This document shows positions 16,335-25,825 of a stretch of DNA of 64,000 nucleotides, in pieces. The notes below the pieces were generated by a model, which saw only the letters and a program-made list of their open reading frames with translations, did no database searches and was not told where the DNA came from. Both the position numbers and the translations under genes were made by a program. Numbering within the stretch: the first letter of the stretch is position 1; every line of letters begins with the position of its first letter. Location of the stretch: NCBI GenBank assembly GCA_016789405.1, contig JAEUPQ010000015.1, positions 124,001 through 188,000 of the forward strand. The letters are read 5' to 3'. Origin of the DNA: Lysobacteraceae bacterium (GTDB lineage: Bacteria > Pseudomonadota > Gammaproteobacteria > Xanthomonadales > Xanthomonadaceae).

Positions 16335-18950
16335 ATGCCCGATACGCATCCTGCCGACCCCCGCCAAGGCGCCTGGGTCGTGCTCAAGTTCGGCGGCACT
16401 TCCGTGTCGCGTCGCCACCGCTGGGACACCATCGGCCGGCTGGCGAAAAAACGGATGGATGAAACGGGCGGTCGCGTGCTGGTGGTGGTATCGGCGCTGT
16501 CGGGCGTCACCAACGAGCTGACCGCGATTGCCGATGGCCGCGAGATCGACGAGCGCATCGCCGCGCTGGTCGAGCGTCATCGCAGTTTCTGTGCGGAACT
16601 CGATCTCGATGCGGATGCCGTGCTCGGCGAACGCCTCGCCATCCTCGCCGCGCTCGGCACCGATCCGCGCGCATCGTCGCGCGCCCTCGACTGGCAGGCC
16701 GAGGTGCTGGCGCAGGGCGAACTGCTGTCTTCGACCATCGGCGCCGCCTACCTGCGTTCCCAGGGCCTCGACATGGGCTGGTGCGATTCCCGCGAGTGGC
16801 TGTCGGCGGTGTCGCTGCCGAATGCCAGCGCCTGGGCGCAGCGCCTGTCGGTGAACTGCCAGTATCTCGGCGACAAGACCTTCTTCGACGATTTCCGCGA
16901 TCGATTCGCCGCGCAGCCGACCCGCGCGCTGATCGCGCAGGGCTTCATCGCCCGCCATGCCGATGGCCAGACCGCGATCCTCGGACGTGGTGGCTCGGAC
17001 ACATCCGCCGCGTATTTCGGCGCACTGCTCAAGGCATCGCGCGTCGAGATCTGGACCGACGTGCCCGGCATGTTCAGCGCAAATCCGCGCGAGGTGCCCG
17101 ATGCCCGCCTGCTGGCGCGCCTGGACTATGCCGAAGCGCAGGAAATCGCGACCACCGGCGCCAAGGTGCTGCATCCGCGTTCGATCGCGCCGTGCCGCGA
17201 CAGCGGCGTGGCCATGGCCATCCTCGATACCGAGCGCCCCGAGTTGCCCGGCACGCGCATCGACGGCAGCGTGGCTACCGTGCCGGGCGTGAAGGCGATC
17301 AGCCGACGCAACGGCATCGTGCTGGTGTCGATGGAAAGCATGGGCATGTGGCAGCAGGTCGGCTTCCTCGCCGACGTGTTCGAACGCTTCAAGCGCCATG
17401 GCTTGTCGATCGACATGATCGGTTCGTCGGAAACCAACGTCACCGTGTCGCTGGATCCGAGCGAGAACCTGGTCAACAGCAGCGTGCTGGCCGAGCTCTC
17501 GGCGGACCTGTCCGAGGTCTGCCGCGTCAAGGTGATCGCGCCCTGTGCGGCGATCACGCTGGTCGGTCGCGGCATGCGATCGCTGCTGCACAAGCTCTCC
17601 GATGTGTGGGCGACGTTCGGCCGCGAGCGCGTGCACCTGATCTCGCAGTCGTCGAACGACCTCAACCTGACCTTCGTCATCGACGAAGCCGATGCCGACG
17701 GCCTGCTGCCGCACCTGCACGGCGAGCTGATCCGCAGCGGCGCGATGCCGGTGCAGGATGGTGCGGTGTTCGGTCCGAGCTGGACCGAGATCGCGCATGG
17801 CAAGCCCGAGCGTGAAACCCCCTGGTGGCGCGAACGCGTGGCCGACCTGGTCGCGCGTGCCGACGCCGGTACGCCGCGCTACGTCTACCACCTGCCGACC
17901 GTGCGTGCCCGTGCCCGCGCGCTGCGCGAGACCACCGCGATCGACCTGCGCTTCTTCGCGCTCAAGGCCAATCCGAATCCGTCGATCCTGCAGGCGCTCG
18001 AAGCCGAAGGCTTCGGTTTCGAATGCGTGTCGCTGGCCGAAGTCGAGCACGTGTTCGCGACGCTCCCGGGCATCGATCCGTCGCGCGTGCTGTTCACGCC
18101 GAGTTTCGCGCCGCGCGGCGAATACGATGCCGCGCTTGCGAAGGGCATCCACGTCACCGTCGACAGCGTCGAAGCGCTGCAGCGCTGGTCCGAGACCTTC
18201 CGCGATCGTTCGATCTGGCTGCGTCTCGATCTCGGCCGTGGCGATGGCCACCACGAGAAGGTGCGCACCGGTGGCAGCGACGCCAAGTTCGGCCTGCCGG
18301 TGGCGAAGACCCATGCCTTCGTCGCCGAGGCTCGCAAGCTCGGCGTGAACATCGTCGCGCTGCATGCACACCTCGGCAGCGGCATCGACAACCCGTCGCA
18401 CTGGCGGGAAGTGTTCGCCGATCTCGCCAGCCTCGCGGACCAGGTGGGCACGATCGACATCATCGACATCGGCGGCGGGCTGCCCGTTCCATACAAGCCG
18501 GATGCGTGGCCGTTCGACATCGCCGCGTGGCGCACCGGCCTCGACGAGATCAAGGCCGGCTACGCGCGCTACCGCCTCGCGGTGGAGCCGGGCCGCTACC
18601 TCGTGGCCGAAGCCGGTGCGCTGCTGTTGCATGTCACCCAGGTCATCGAGAAGGACGGCCTGCGCCGCATCGGCCTGGACGGCGGCATGAACGCGCTGGT
18701 CCGTCCGGCGATGTACGACGCCTACCACGGCATCCACAACCTGTCGCGGATCGACGATGAAGCGGTCGCTGCGTTCGATGTCGTCGGCCCGATCTGCGAG
18801 AGCAGCGACGTCTTCGGTCGCGCGCGGATGCTGCCCTCGGCCACCGTCGAGGGCGATGTGGTCCTGATCGCCGACGCCGGTGCCTACGGCATGGCGATGG
18901 CGAACACCTACAACCTGCGCGCGCTGCCGGTGGAAGAGGTAATCGAGTGA
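16335..18950 (+). CDS. lysAC: Bifunctional aspartate kinase / diaminopimelate decarboxylase
   Basis: One 871-residue chain joins the first and last enzymes of lysine synthesis. The N-terminal ~460 residues are aspartokinase: KFGGTS with Lys18, the GRGGSDTSAA loop, and regulatory ACT repeats around 330-450. The C-terminal ~390 residues are a fold-III PLP diaminopimelate decarboxylase: Lys544 in FFALKANPNPS binds PLP, HLGSGI and DIGGGLP follow, and CESSDVFGR supplies the partner-subunit Cys. This fusion is characteristic of Xanthomonadaceae. Its stop overlaps the next gene by 4 nt, starting an operon with murL and murD2. Confidence 0.96.
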   Translation: MPDTHPADPRQGAWVVLKFGGTSVSRRHRWDTIGRLAKKRMDETGGRVLVVVSALSGVTNELTAIADGREIDERIAALVERHRSFCAELDLDADAVLGERLAILAALGTDPRASSRALDWQAEVLAQGELLSSTIGAAYLRSQGLDMGWCDSREWLSAVSLPNASAWAQRLSVNCQYLGDKTFFDDFRDRFAAQPTRALIAQGFIARHADGQTAILGRGGSDTSAAYFGALLKASRVEIWTDVPGMFSANPREVPDARLLARLDYAEAQEIATTGAKVLHPRSIAPCRDSGVAMAILDTERPELPGTRIDGSVATVPGVKAISRRNGIVLVSMESMGMWQQVGFLADVFERFKRHGLSIDMIGSSETNVTVSLDPSENLVNSSVLAELSADLSEVCRVKVIAPCAAITLVGRGMRSLLHKLSDVWATFGRERVHLISQSSNDLNLTFVIDEADADGLLPHLHGELIRSGAMPVQDGAVFGPSWTEIAHGKPERETPWWRERVADLVARADAGTPRYVYHLPTVRARARALRETTAIDLRFFALKANPNPSILQALEAEGFGFECVSLAEVEHVFATLPGIDPSRVLFTPSFAPRGEYDAALAKGIHVTVDSVEALQRWSETFRDRSIWLRLDLGRGDGHHEKVRTGGSDAKFGLPVAKTHAFVAEARKLGVNIVALHAHLGSGIDNPSHWREVFADLASLADQVGTIDIIDIGGGLPVPYKPDAWPFDIAAWRTGLDEIKAGYARYRLAVEPGRYLVAEAGALLLHVTQVIEKDGLRRIGLDGGMNALVRPAMYDAYHGIHNLSRIDDEAVAAFDVVGPICESSDVFGRARMLPSATVEGDVVLIADAGAYGMAMANTYNLRALPVEEVIE

Positions 18951-19435
18951 CGGAGCGTCCTGCCCTAGCGGCGATGAGTGCCATCGCGGCCTTGGTCGTC
19001 GCCTTGGCTTGCTTCGCGGGCCTGACGGCATGGAAGGGCGAGTTCGAGCGCCTCGATGGCATCCTGCTTGCCGCTTTTCCGCTCGCTGTGCTGCCCGCCA
19101 TGGCTGCTGCCGGTATCGCCGCCTGGCTGGTGTCCTTGTCCAATCGATTCGATCGAGTCAGTGTGTTGTCGTGCTCGATTCGCGTCTGCCTGACGGCCTA
19201 CCCGATTTTTTTCCTGCTCGTCTGGGGTGCTATCTGGACGTGGTTGCAGTTCAACCAGTATCTGCCACCGTTGGAGCGACCGGGTAGTGTGTTTCGCATG
19301 GCAGGAACAGCCATGGATTACACCATGCTCGCATTCGTCATCGGTGTGCTGCCCGCCATCGGCATCGAGTATTTCGTCATCCGTTTTGTCCGGAAACGTC
19401 GGTCGCCGGCGCTTTCCACAGGAGTGGTTTCGTGA
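18947..19435 (+). CDS. Membrane protein in the lysAC-murL operon, unknown function
   Basis: This is a 162-residue protein with about four transmembrane segments (near residues 8-28, 38-62, 80-100 and 118-142) and a basic C-terminal tail (RFVRKRRS). It starts at GTG 18947 overlapping the lysAC stop by 4 nt, and its own stop overlaps the murL start by 4 nt, so it is translated with both. I recognise no domain. Its location suggests an envelope role, but that is inference only. Confidence 0.7.
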   Translation: MTERPALAAMSAIAALVVALACFAGLTAWKGEFERLDGILLAAFPLAVLPAMAAAGIAAWLVSLSNRFDRVSVLSCSIRVCLTAYPIFFLLVWGAIWTWLQFNQYLPPLERPGSVFRMAGTAMDYTMLAFVIGVLPAIGIEYFVIRFVRKRRSPALSTGVVS

Positions 19436-20793
19436 GTTCCGAATTCAAACGCGACGAGATTCGCGCCTTCCGTTTCGTCCGCTGCGACTTCGATGCGCAG
19501 ACCGGCATCGCACAGCTCGTGTACGCCTTCGACGAGGGCAGCGAGCTGATCGAGACGGTCACGGTGCCGGGTGCACCGTTCGTGCTGGAAGGCGCGCGCG
19601 CCGAGGCTGCGGAACAGGCCCTGCGCCTGCTGCACCTGATCGCCGGCGTGAGCTACTACAAGGCCGCCGTGCCGGAAGAGATCCGCATCGACAGCTACAC
19701 CATCGATGCGCACACCGCTGCGTTCCTCGAAAGTGTCTACCTCAACGGTCTCGGCGAATTCGCGTATCGCAACGGGCTGAACCTGCGGGGACGCATCCGC
19801 TTCCCCGTGGGTGCAACGCAGGTCGCAACGACCGCGCCGGCGCTTGGCCTGCCCGAGCACGCGCTCGTCGCGATCGGCGGCGGCAAGGATTCGCTGGTCA
19901 GCATCGAAGCCCTGCGTGGCGTCGACATCGCGCAGACCGTCACCTGGATCGGTGGTTCGCAGCTCATCAAGTCCTGCGCCGAGCGCACCGGCCTGCCGAC
20001 GCTCAACCTCGGCCGCCAGCTCGCGCCGCAGTTGTTCGAGTACAACCGCCAGGGCGCGTGGAACGGCCACATCCCGGTCACGGCGGTGAACTCGGCGATC
20101 ATGGTCTTCGCCGCGATCCTCACCGGCGCGAACCAGGTGGTGTTCTCCAACGAACGCTCGGCGAGCTACGGCAGCCTGATCGAGGGTACCGGCGAAGTGA
20201 ACCACCAGTGGTCGAAGGGCTGGGCCTTCGAGCGCGACTTCGGCGACTACGTGCATGCGCGCATCGCCGCCGACCTGCACTACTACTCACTGCTGCGTCC
20301 ACTCAGCGAACTGGCGGTCGCGCGGCAGTTCGCGAAGACCGACCACTACGACGCGCACTTCTCCAGCTGCAACCGCAACTTCCACATCCTCGGCGAGCGC
20401 CCGGTCAATCGCTGGTGCGGCGTCTGCCCGAAATGTCATTTCGTGTTCCTCGCGCTGGCGCCGTTCATGCCGAAGCCGCGCCTGGTCGGGATCTTCGGCC
20501 GCAATCTGCTGGACGATCCCGCGCAGGTCGCCGGTTACGACGCGCTGCTCGAGTTCCAGGACCACAAGCCGTTCGAGTGCGTGGGCGAGGGCAGGGAGTC
20601 GCGCGCGGCCATGGCTGCGCTGGCCGAACGACCGGAATGGCGCGAGGACGACATCGTCGAGCGCTTCGCACGCGAGATCCGGCCGCAGCTGGATTCCGCC
20701 GAACTCGACATCGATGGGCTGATGGCGCTGGACGACGAACACCGCGTACCGGCCGCGATCTGGGAGCGCCTGCGTGCGCGTTTCGCAGCCTGA
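19432..20793 (+). CDS. murL: UDP-MurNAc-L-Ala-L-Glu epimerase MurL
   Basis: MurL, described in Xanthomonas oryzae, epimerises the terminal L-Glu of UDP-MurNAc-L-Ala-L-Glu to D-Glu in the cytoplasm, replacing the glutamate racemase route. The 453-residue length fits. Characteristic segments are the PP-loop-like GGGKDS (residues 149-154), consistent with ATP use, SNERSASYG, and [10 protein letters not shown] followed by the Cys-rich [10 protein letters not shown]. The start GTG overlaps the upstream stop (GTGA). murD2, whose product makes the L-Glu substrate, follows directly, which strongly supports the assignment. Confidence 0.9.
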   Translation: MSSEFKRDEIRAFRFVRCDFDAQTGIAQLVYAFDEGSELIETVTVPGAPFVLEGARAEAAEQALRLLHLIAGVSYYKAAVPEEIRIDSYTIDAHTAAFLESVYLNGLGEFAYRNGLNLRGRIRFPVGATQVATTAPALGLPEHALVAIGGGKDSLVSIEALRGVDIAQTVTWIGGSQLIKSCAERTGLPTLNLGRQLAPQLFEYNRQGAWNGHIPVTAVNSAIMVFAAILTGANQVVFSNERSASYGSLIEGTGEVNHQWSKGWAFERDFGDYVHARIAADLHYYSLLRPLSELAVARQFAKTDHYDAHFSSCNRNFHILGERPVNRWCGVCPKCHFVFLALAPFMPKPRLVGIFGRNLLDDPAQVAGYDALLEFQDHKPFECVGEGRESRAAMAALAERPEWREDDIVERFAREIRPQLDSAELDIDGLMALDDEHRVPAAIWERLRARFAA

Positions 20794-22189
20794 TCCGATG
20801 CTCGACATCGCCGCGCTGGCCGGACTGAAGGTCGCGCTCTGGGGCTGGGGACGTGAAGGCCGTGCCGCGTGGCGCGTGCTGCGCGATCGCCTGCCGACGC
20901 TGTCGATCACGCTGTTCTGCAACGACGCGGAAGTCGCCGATGCGAACGCACTTGGTGACGCGCTGTTCACGGCCAGGACCGATGCCACTGCCGACGCGCT
21001 GTCGGTTTTCGATGTCGTCATCAAGTCGCCCGGCATCAGCCCGTACAAGCCCGAAGCGCTGGCGGCCGCCGAACGCGGCACGCGCTTCATCGGCGGAACG
21101 ACGTTGTGGTTCGCCGAACACGCCGAGGCGCGCACGATCTGCGTCACCGGCACCAAGGGCAAGAGCACCACGACCGCCTTGCTGGCGCACCTGCTGCGCG
21201 CCGGTGGGCATCGCACCGCGCTGTGCGGCAACATCGGCCTGCCGATGCTCGAAGTCATCGATGTCGACGATCCGCCGGAATTCTGGGCGATCGAGCTGTC
21301 GAGCTACCAGACAGGCGATGTCGCGGCCTCCGGCGTGCGCCCGTCGATTGCCGTCGCGACGAACATCTTCCCCGAACATCTCGACTGGCACGGCAGCGAA
21401 GACCGCTACGTTGCCGACAAGCTGTCGCTGTTCACCGCCGCGAAGCCACGCATCGCGATCCTCAATGGTGCGGATCCGCGCCTGGCGTCGCTGTCGCTGC
21501 CCGACAGCGAGGTGCGTTTCGTCGGCGGCGAAGACGGCTGGCACCTGCGCGGCGACGTCGTCCACCGCGGCGCACGCGCCGTGTTCGATACCTCCGACGT
21601 GCCGCTGCCCGGCCGACACAACCGCAGCAATCTCTGCGCTGTGCTCGCGGCCATCGAGGCGCTGGGACTGGATGCGGAGGCGCTGGCGCCGCATACGGCG
21701 AGCTTCCAGCCGCTGCCGCACCGCCTGCAGACGCTGGGCACGCGCGACGGCATCACCTGGGTCAACGATTCGATCAGCACCACGCCGCATGCCAGCCTGG
21801 CGGCGCTGGACTGCTTCCGTTCGCAGCGAGTCGCACTGCTCGCGGGTGGGCACGACCGCGGCATCGACTGGGGCGATTTCGCCGATGCGATGCGCACGCG
21901 TGCGCCGGCCGCCATCATCACGCTCGGCCAGAACGGCCCGAAGATCCACGACCTGCTTGCGCCAGTCGCGCGCGAGGTCGGGTTCGCATTGGTCGCTGCA
22001 GACGACCTGCCCGATGCGGTCGCGAAGGCGCGATCCGCGCTGGATGGCGCTGGCGTCGTCCTGCTGTCGCCGGGCGCGCCCAGCTTCGGCGCCTACCGCG
22101 ATTACACCGAGCGCGGCCGGCATTTCGCGGCCCTGGCCGGGTTCGATCCAGAAGCGATCACGACGATCCCGGGGCTCGGCATCGCCTGA
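20774..22189 (+). CDS. murD2: UDP-MurNAc-L-alanine--L-glutamate ligase MurD2
   Basis: MurD2 is a Mur-ligase that adds L-Glu, not D-Glu, to UDP-MurNAc-L-Ala; MurL then epimerises it. The 471-residue chain has an N-terminal Rossmann-like segment ([12 protein letters not shown]), the P-loop [10 protein letters not shown] (Lys130), [25 protein letters not shown] and [13 protein letters not shown], as in MurD. The start is uncertain: GTG 20774 has GGGAG 7 nt upstream and overlaps murL by 20 nt, while ATG 20798 lacks a ribosome site. GTG is preferred. It ends the overlapping lysAC operon. Confidence 0.9.
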   Translation: MRVSQPDPMLDIAALAGLKVALWGWGREGRAAWRVLRDRLPTLSITLFCNDAEVADANALGDALFTARTDATADALSVFDVVIKSPGISPYKPEALAAAERGTRFIGGTTLWFAEHAEARTICVTGTKGKSTTTALLAHLLRAGGHRTALCGNIGLPMLEVIDVDDPPEFWAIELSSYQTGDVAASGVRPSIAVATNIFPEHLDWHGSEDRYVADKLSLFTAAKPRIAILNGADPRLASLSLPDSEVRFVGGEDGWHLRGDVVHRGARAVFDTSDVPLPGRHNRSNLCAVLAAIEALGLDAEALAPHTASFQPLPHRLQTLGTRDGITWVNDSISTTPHASLAALDCFRSQRVALLAGGHDRGIDWGDFADAMRTRAPAAIITLGQNGPKIHDLLAPVAREVGFALVAADDLPDAVAKARSALDGAGVVLLSPGAPSFGAYRDYTERGRHFAALAGFDPEAITTIPGLGIA

Positions 22190-22252
22190 TCGCGACGCCG
22201 CTTGCGATATCCTTCGGCTTTCGCCCTTTCGAACCCCTTCGAGGATCTCCGC

Positions 22253-22606
22253 ATGTACGACCCCTTGCTCGAACACATCATCGACCTGGCCGAAGCCGAG
22301 ACGCCGGCCGAGGCCGAAGTCACGCTGATCGTCGGCGGCGTGCTGGTGACCGGCCATGTCATCAGCGAAGAGAAGTACATGGCGCACCATGCGCTGACCC
22401 GCGCCTATCTCGAAGCGGACGATGAGGCCGAGGACGCATCCGAGGCGGACGCCGCCGACGAAGGCGACGATGAGGAAGAGGAAGACGAGGATTTCGACGA
22501 CGAGGGCGCGTACGTGCACCTGCGCGATGCGCACACGCCTGCTGGCAAGCTCGGCTTCTTCCGCGTGGCGCTGGGTGACGTGGCGGGTTTCTCGCTGCGA
22601 GGCTGA
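22253..22606 (+). CDS. Small acidic protein, possibly GvpU-like
   Basis: This is a 117-residue protein. The N-terminal half (VTLIVGGVLVTGHVISEEKY) and the C-terminal half (YVHLRDAH to VALGDVAGFSLRG) frame a highly acidic central stretch of Asp, Glu and Ala (about residues 61-84). The ordered parts resemble proteins annotated as gas vesicle accessory GvpU, but no gas vesicle genes are present, so the function is unknown. It follows murD2 by 63 nt and ends before a strong terminator. Confidence 0.65.
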   Translation: MYDPLLEHIIDLAEAETPAEAEVTLIVGGVLVTGHVISEEKYMAHHALTRAYLEADDEAEDASEADAADEGDDEEEEDEDFDDEGAYVHLRDAHTPAGKLGFFRVALGDVAGFSLRG

Positions 22607-22626
22607 TTCGAACCGCACGATGAACG

Positions 22627-22657
22627 CGACAAGGCCCGGCATTGCCGGGCCTTGTCG
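22627..22657. terminator. Strong bidirectional terminator
   Basis: A perfect 14-bp stem (22627-22640 with 22644-22657) with a 3-nt loop is followed by GTTTC on the plus strand. It sits between two converging genes and probably ends transcription from both the murD2 side and the alpha/beta-hydrolase gene. Confidence 0.82.
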
Positions 22658-22681
22658 TTTCAGCCTGGCGCAGCAGCATCC

Positions 22682-23614
22682 TCAGCGCAGGCGATGCCGT
22701 TTCACGAAGGCGTGGATGGCATCGCGATAGGCATCGGGCGCTTCGATGAACGGGTTGTGGCGTCCCGGCAGCGTCACGCGCGTCATCTTCGGATAGGCGA
22801 AGCGGTCCGCCTGCGGCCCGACCGCATGGTCGTCCTGGCCGCTGATCACCAGCACAGGCACGTCGATCTTCGCCGTCGATGCGCTCAAGTCGTTCAGGTA
22901 GCTGCCCGGATGGCCGCTGAAGATCTTCCTGCCCATGTCGCGATTGCTGCCGAGGTCGCGTCCCGCGACACGCGCTTCGGCCCGCTGCTTCGAGGTTTCC
23001 GAGGCGTACTGCAACTGCCATGACAGCCCCATCTTCTGCAGCATGCCCAGCACGATGAAGTAGCGTTGCGGCAGCGGCAACTTGTCATCGAGCACGGGGC
23101 GTTCTGCTTCGGGGATCATCCCGAGGCCCTCGGTGTACGTGCTCTGCATCGACATCCCGAGGTCGAGCAGGATGTTGCCCATGACCATCGCGCGCACCCG
23201 ATCCGGATACTTGAGCGCATACGACTGCGCGATGAGTCCGCCGAACGAATAGGCCACCACGGTCCAGCGTTCGAGCTTGAGGTGCTTTCGCAGGGCTTCG
23301 AGGTCTTCGACCTGTCGCTCGAGCGAATAATCTCCATTGGCGGCGCTTGCGGAGTGACCGCTGCCGCGCTGGTCCAGGTAGACCATGCGGAAGTCGCGTT
23401 CGAACAGTTCGCCCGCGACGACCCGGAAACCCGCCGAGCCCGATCCCGGTCCTCCATGGACGAAGACCGCAGGCGCACCCGTGCCGGCGATGTCGTAGTG
23501 CAGTGCGACGCCGTCGTCGGTGGTGAAGCTGCCTGCGCCATCGGCAAGCGGTGCGGCGTGTGCGGTTGCCATGGCGACCAGGGCAAAGGCGAGCAGGACG
23601 AGGCGGCGAAGCAT
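22682..23614 (-). CDS. Exported alpha/beta hydrolase (proline iminopeptidase-like)
   Basis: This is a 310-residue alpha/beta hydrolase with a signal peptide (MLRRLVLLAFALVAMATAHA). HGGPG (53-57) forms the oxyanion region and DQRGSGHS matches the proline iminopeptidase branch. The nucleophile elbow is AYSFGG with Ser123, so the usual first Gly is Ala. The acid lies in SGQDDHAVGP and the His in LPGRHNPF. It likely acts in the periplasm on peptides or esters; the substrate is unknown. Confidence 0.83.
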   Translation of the reverse strand: MLRRLVLLAFALVAMATAHAAPLADGAGSFTTDDGVALHYDIAGTGAPAVFVHGGPGSGSAGFRVVAGELFERDFRMVYLDQRGSGHSASAANGDYSLERQVEDLEALRKHLKLERWTVVAYSFGGLIAQSYALKYPDRVRAMVMGNILLDLGMSMQSTYTEGLGMIPEAERPVLDDKLPLPQRYFIVLGMLQKMGLSWQLQYASETSKQRAEARVAGRDLGSNRDMGRKIFSGHPGSYLNDLSASTAKIDVPVLVISGQDDHAVGPQADRFAYPKMTRVTLPGRHNPFIEAPDAYRDAIHAFVKRHRLR

Positions 23615-23718
23615 GGGAACTCCTGGCGACTGGAAGGGCGTGGATGCAGGCCTTCAGTCTGGCGATGCCGCCGCGCGGGCATCAGGGGCCGATCGTCATC
23701 CGTCGACCCTGTCTTTCG

Positions 23719-23991
23719 TCACCTCGATGCATGCACCGTGCGCTGCGACACCATGCCTTGCGCCGATTTCGCGGCCTCGATCGCGCCGACGATGGCCTTG
23801 CGCGCCTGCGGACTGTTCCGCCAGCAGGTCGTGTCGAGCATGCCGGCCACCTGCTGCAGGATCGCGTCGACATCCGAGTCCGCAAGGACGTCCAGCGATT
23901 CGATGCCGATCTGTTCGAGCCGGTCGACAACCGTCTGGCCGACACCTTTCACGGCGAGCAGCAGCGCACGCTGGTCGGCGGGAAACCCCAT
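23719..23991 (-). CDS. Helix-hairpin-helix domain protein
   Basis: This is a 90-residue protein. The N-terminal half has a helix-hairpin-helix (LLLAVKGVGQTVVDRLEQIGIES) like that of DNA-binding or Cdd1-type proteins, followed by a helix with VAGMLDTTCW and NSPQARKAIVGAIEAAKS. Its ATG at 23991 comes one base after the ispB stop, so the two are coupled. The function is not known. Confidence 0.72.
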   Translation of the reverse strand: MGFPADQRALLLAVKGVGQTVVDRLEQIGIESLDVLADSDVDAILQQVAGMLDTTCWRNSPQARKAIVGAIEAAKSAQGMVSQRTVHASR

Positions 23992-23992
23992 G

Positions 23993-24988
23993 TCAGCGGT
24001 CGCGGCGGACCGCGTAGCGTGCAAGGCCGCGCAGCGCGGCAAGGGCTTCGTTGTCCCCGAGTCCTTCCAGGGCGCGTTCCGCAGCGTCAGCGTAATCCTC
24101 GGCGCGCTTGCGGCTGTACTCGATGCCACCGGTGGCATCGATCGCGGCCAGCACTTCCGGCATCGCATCCACATCGCCTTCCTGCACGATGCCGCGCAGC
24201 CGTTCGCGCGTGGCGGCGTCGGCGTGCTGGATCGCGTGGATCAGCGGCAGCGTGGCCTTGCCTTCGGCGAGGTCGTCGCCCAAGTGCTTGCCGAGCGCGG
24301 ACTCGTCGGCGCTGTAGTCCAGCACGTCGTCGGCGATCTGGAAGGCATAGCCCAGGGCCATGCCGTAGTCGTGCAGCTTCTGCTGGACGGCGGCATCGCT
24401 GCCTGCGAGCAGGGCGCCCAGGCGCGTGGCGGCGGCGAACAGCACCGCGGTCTTGCGCTCGATCACCTTGAGATAGGCCGGCTCGTCGGTGTCCGGGTTG
24501 CGGATGTGCAGCAGTTGCAGCACTTCGCCCTCGGCGATGGCATTGGTGGTGTCGGCGAGGATCTTCATCACCTCGACGCGCTCCAGTTCGACCATCAGCT
24601 GGAAGCTGCGCGAATACAGGAAATCGCCGACCAGCACGCTGGCGGCATTGCCGAACACCGCGTTGGCGGTCTTGCGGCCGCGGCGCAGGTCGGATTCGTC
24701 GACCACGTCGTCGTGGAGCAGGGTGGCGGTATGGATGAATTCGACCACCGCCGCCAGTTGGCGGGCATCCGCGCCTTCGTGGCCCAGCGCGCGCGCCGCG
24801 AGCAGCAGCAGCATCGGCCGCAGGCGCTTGCCGCCGCCGGAGACGATGTGTTCCGCGACCTGGTTGACCAGCACCACGTCCGAACCCAGCCGATGGCGGA
24901 TCAGGGCGTCCACGGCCGCCATGTCGGGGGCGGCGAGTGCCAGGATGGCAGGCAGGTCGAGCGGGGCGGTCGCCGAAGTCGCTTCCAT
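23993..24988 (-). CDS. ispB: Octaprenyl-type polyprenyl diphosphate synthase
   Basis: IspB extends farnesyl diphosphate with IPP to the long polyprenyl chain of ubiquinone. The 331-residue protein has GGGKRLRP, the first Asp-rich motif LLHDDVVDES (Asp93, Asp94, Asp97), GDFLYSRSF, the Lys region ERKTAVLF, and the second Asp-rich motif IADDVLDY (Asp220, Asp221, Asp224). Small residues before the first motif fit a long-chain enzyme. A TATAAT-like -10 box lies on the minus strand at 25020-25015, 27 nt upstream, without a clear -35. Confidence 0.93.
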   Translation of the reverse strand: MEATSATAPLDLPAILALAAPDMAAVDALIRHRLGSDVVLVNQVAEHIVSGGGKRLRPMLLLLAARALGHEGADARQLAAVVEFIHTATLLHDDVVDESDLRRGRKTANAVFGNAASVLVGDFLYSRSFQLMVELERVEVMKILADTTNAIAEGEVLQLLHIRNPDTDEPAYLKVIERKTAVLFAAATRLGALLAGSDAAVQQKLHDYGMALGYAFQIADDVLDYSADESALGKHLGDDLAEGKATLPLIHAIQHADAATRERLRGIVQEGDVDAMPEVLAAIDATGGIEYSRKRAEDYADAAERALEGLGDNEALAALRGLARYAVRRDR

Positions 24989-25094
24989 GGGGTGTCCAGG
25001 CTGGTGAGGCCGGCATTATAGAGGGCCGGGGCGTCCGGCCCGCGGTGCCTGACCCTTGGCTGCGGCGTTTTCCGACCCCGTTCCCAGTCCCCGC

Positions 25095-25122
25095 CTGACG
25101 CCGGCGGGGGCCCGGCTATAAT
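25095..25122 (+). promoter_or_regulatory. Predicted sigma-70 promoter of ssb
   Basis: A perfect -10 box TATAAT (25117-25122) lies 16 nt after CTGACG (25095-25100), a 4/6 match to TTGACA. It is 44 nt upstream of the ssb start, a plausible leader length. Confidence 0.55.
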
Positions 25123-25165
25123 GGAATGTCCTTCGCCACCCACGGCGACTCAGCAGGAACTCTTC

Positions 25166-25729
25166 ATGGCACGCGGCATCAACAAGGTGATCCTGGTCGG
25201 CAACCTCGGCAACGATCCCGAAACCAAATACACCCAGGGTGGCATGGCCGTCACCAAGGTCAGCCTGGCGACCACCAGCGTCCGCAAGGACAGGGAAGGC
25301 AACACCCAGGAACGCACCGAATGGCACCGGGTCACCTTCTTCGGCAAACTCGGCGAAATCGCCGGCGAGTACCTGCGCAAGGGTTCGCAGGTCTACGTCG
25401 AAGGCTCGATCCGCTACGACAAGTACACCGGACAGGACGGCGTCGAGCGCTACTCGACCGACATCATCGCCGACGAGATGCAGATGCTCGGCGGCCGTGG
25501 TGAAGGCGGCGGCGGTGGCGGCGGTGATCGCCCGCAGCGCGCAGCGCGCTCGGAAGGCGGTGGTGGTGGCGGTGGCTACGGCGGCGGCCAGCGCAGCGGT
25601 GGTGGTGGCGGTTACGGCGGTGGTGGTGGTGCTGGTGGCGGCTACGGTGGCGGCGGTCAGCGCCAGGCCCCGGCCAACAATCCGCCGCCGGCGATGGACG
25701 ACTTCTCGGACGACGACATCCCGTTCTGA
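25166..25729 (+). CDS. ssb: Single-stranded DNA-binding protein
   Basis: SSB coats single-stranded DNA and recruits replication and repair proteins. The 187-residue protein has an N-terminal OB fold ([33 protein letters not shown]), a Gly-rich linker (about 112-170) and the protein-interaction tip DFSDDDIPF. The linker is unusually Gly-heavy, encoded by repeated GGC/GGT codons at about 25500-25672, making that stretch prone to slippage. ATG 25166 is the family start. Confidence 0.96.
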   Translation: MARGINKVILVGNLGNDPETKYTQGGMAVTKVSLATTSVRKDREGNTQERTEWHRVTFFGKLGEIAGEYLRKGSQVYVEGSIRYDKYTGQDGVERYSTDIIADEMQMLGGRGEGGGGGGGDRPQRAARSEGGGGGGGYGGGQRSGGGGGYGGGGGAGGGYGGGGQRQAPANNPPPAMDDFSDDDIPF

Positions 25730-25763
25730 GTCGCGCCAACCGCGACAAGGTGCGCAGGATGCG

Positions 25764-25791
25764 AAAAACCCGCCGGCAACGGCGGGTTTTT
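25764..25791. terminator. Bidirectional terminator after ssb
   Basis: An 11-bp stem (AAAAACCCGCC, 25764-25774, with 25781-25791) and a 6-nt loop have A-run and T-run flanks, so the hairpin works on either strand. It separates ssb from the converging phosphodiesterase gene. Confidence 0.88.
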
Positions 25792-25825
25792 CATTGGGGT
25801 GAGGTGTGCCGGCGGAGCCGCGGAA

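Noticed and set aside
25500-25672. Short-period repeats resembling a small CRISPR or tandem array
   Set aside because: They are Gly codons of the SSB linker, in frame, without spacers.
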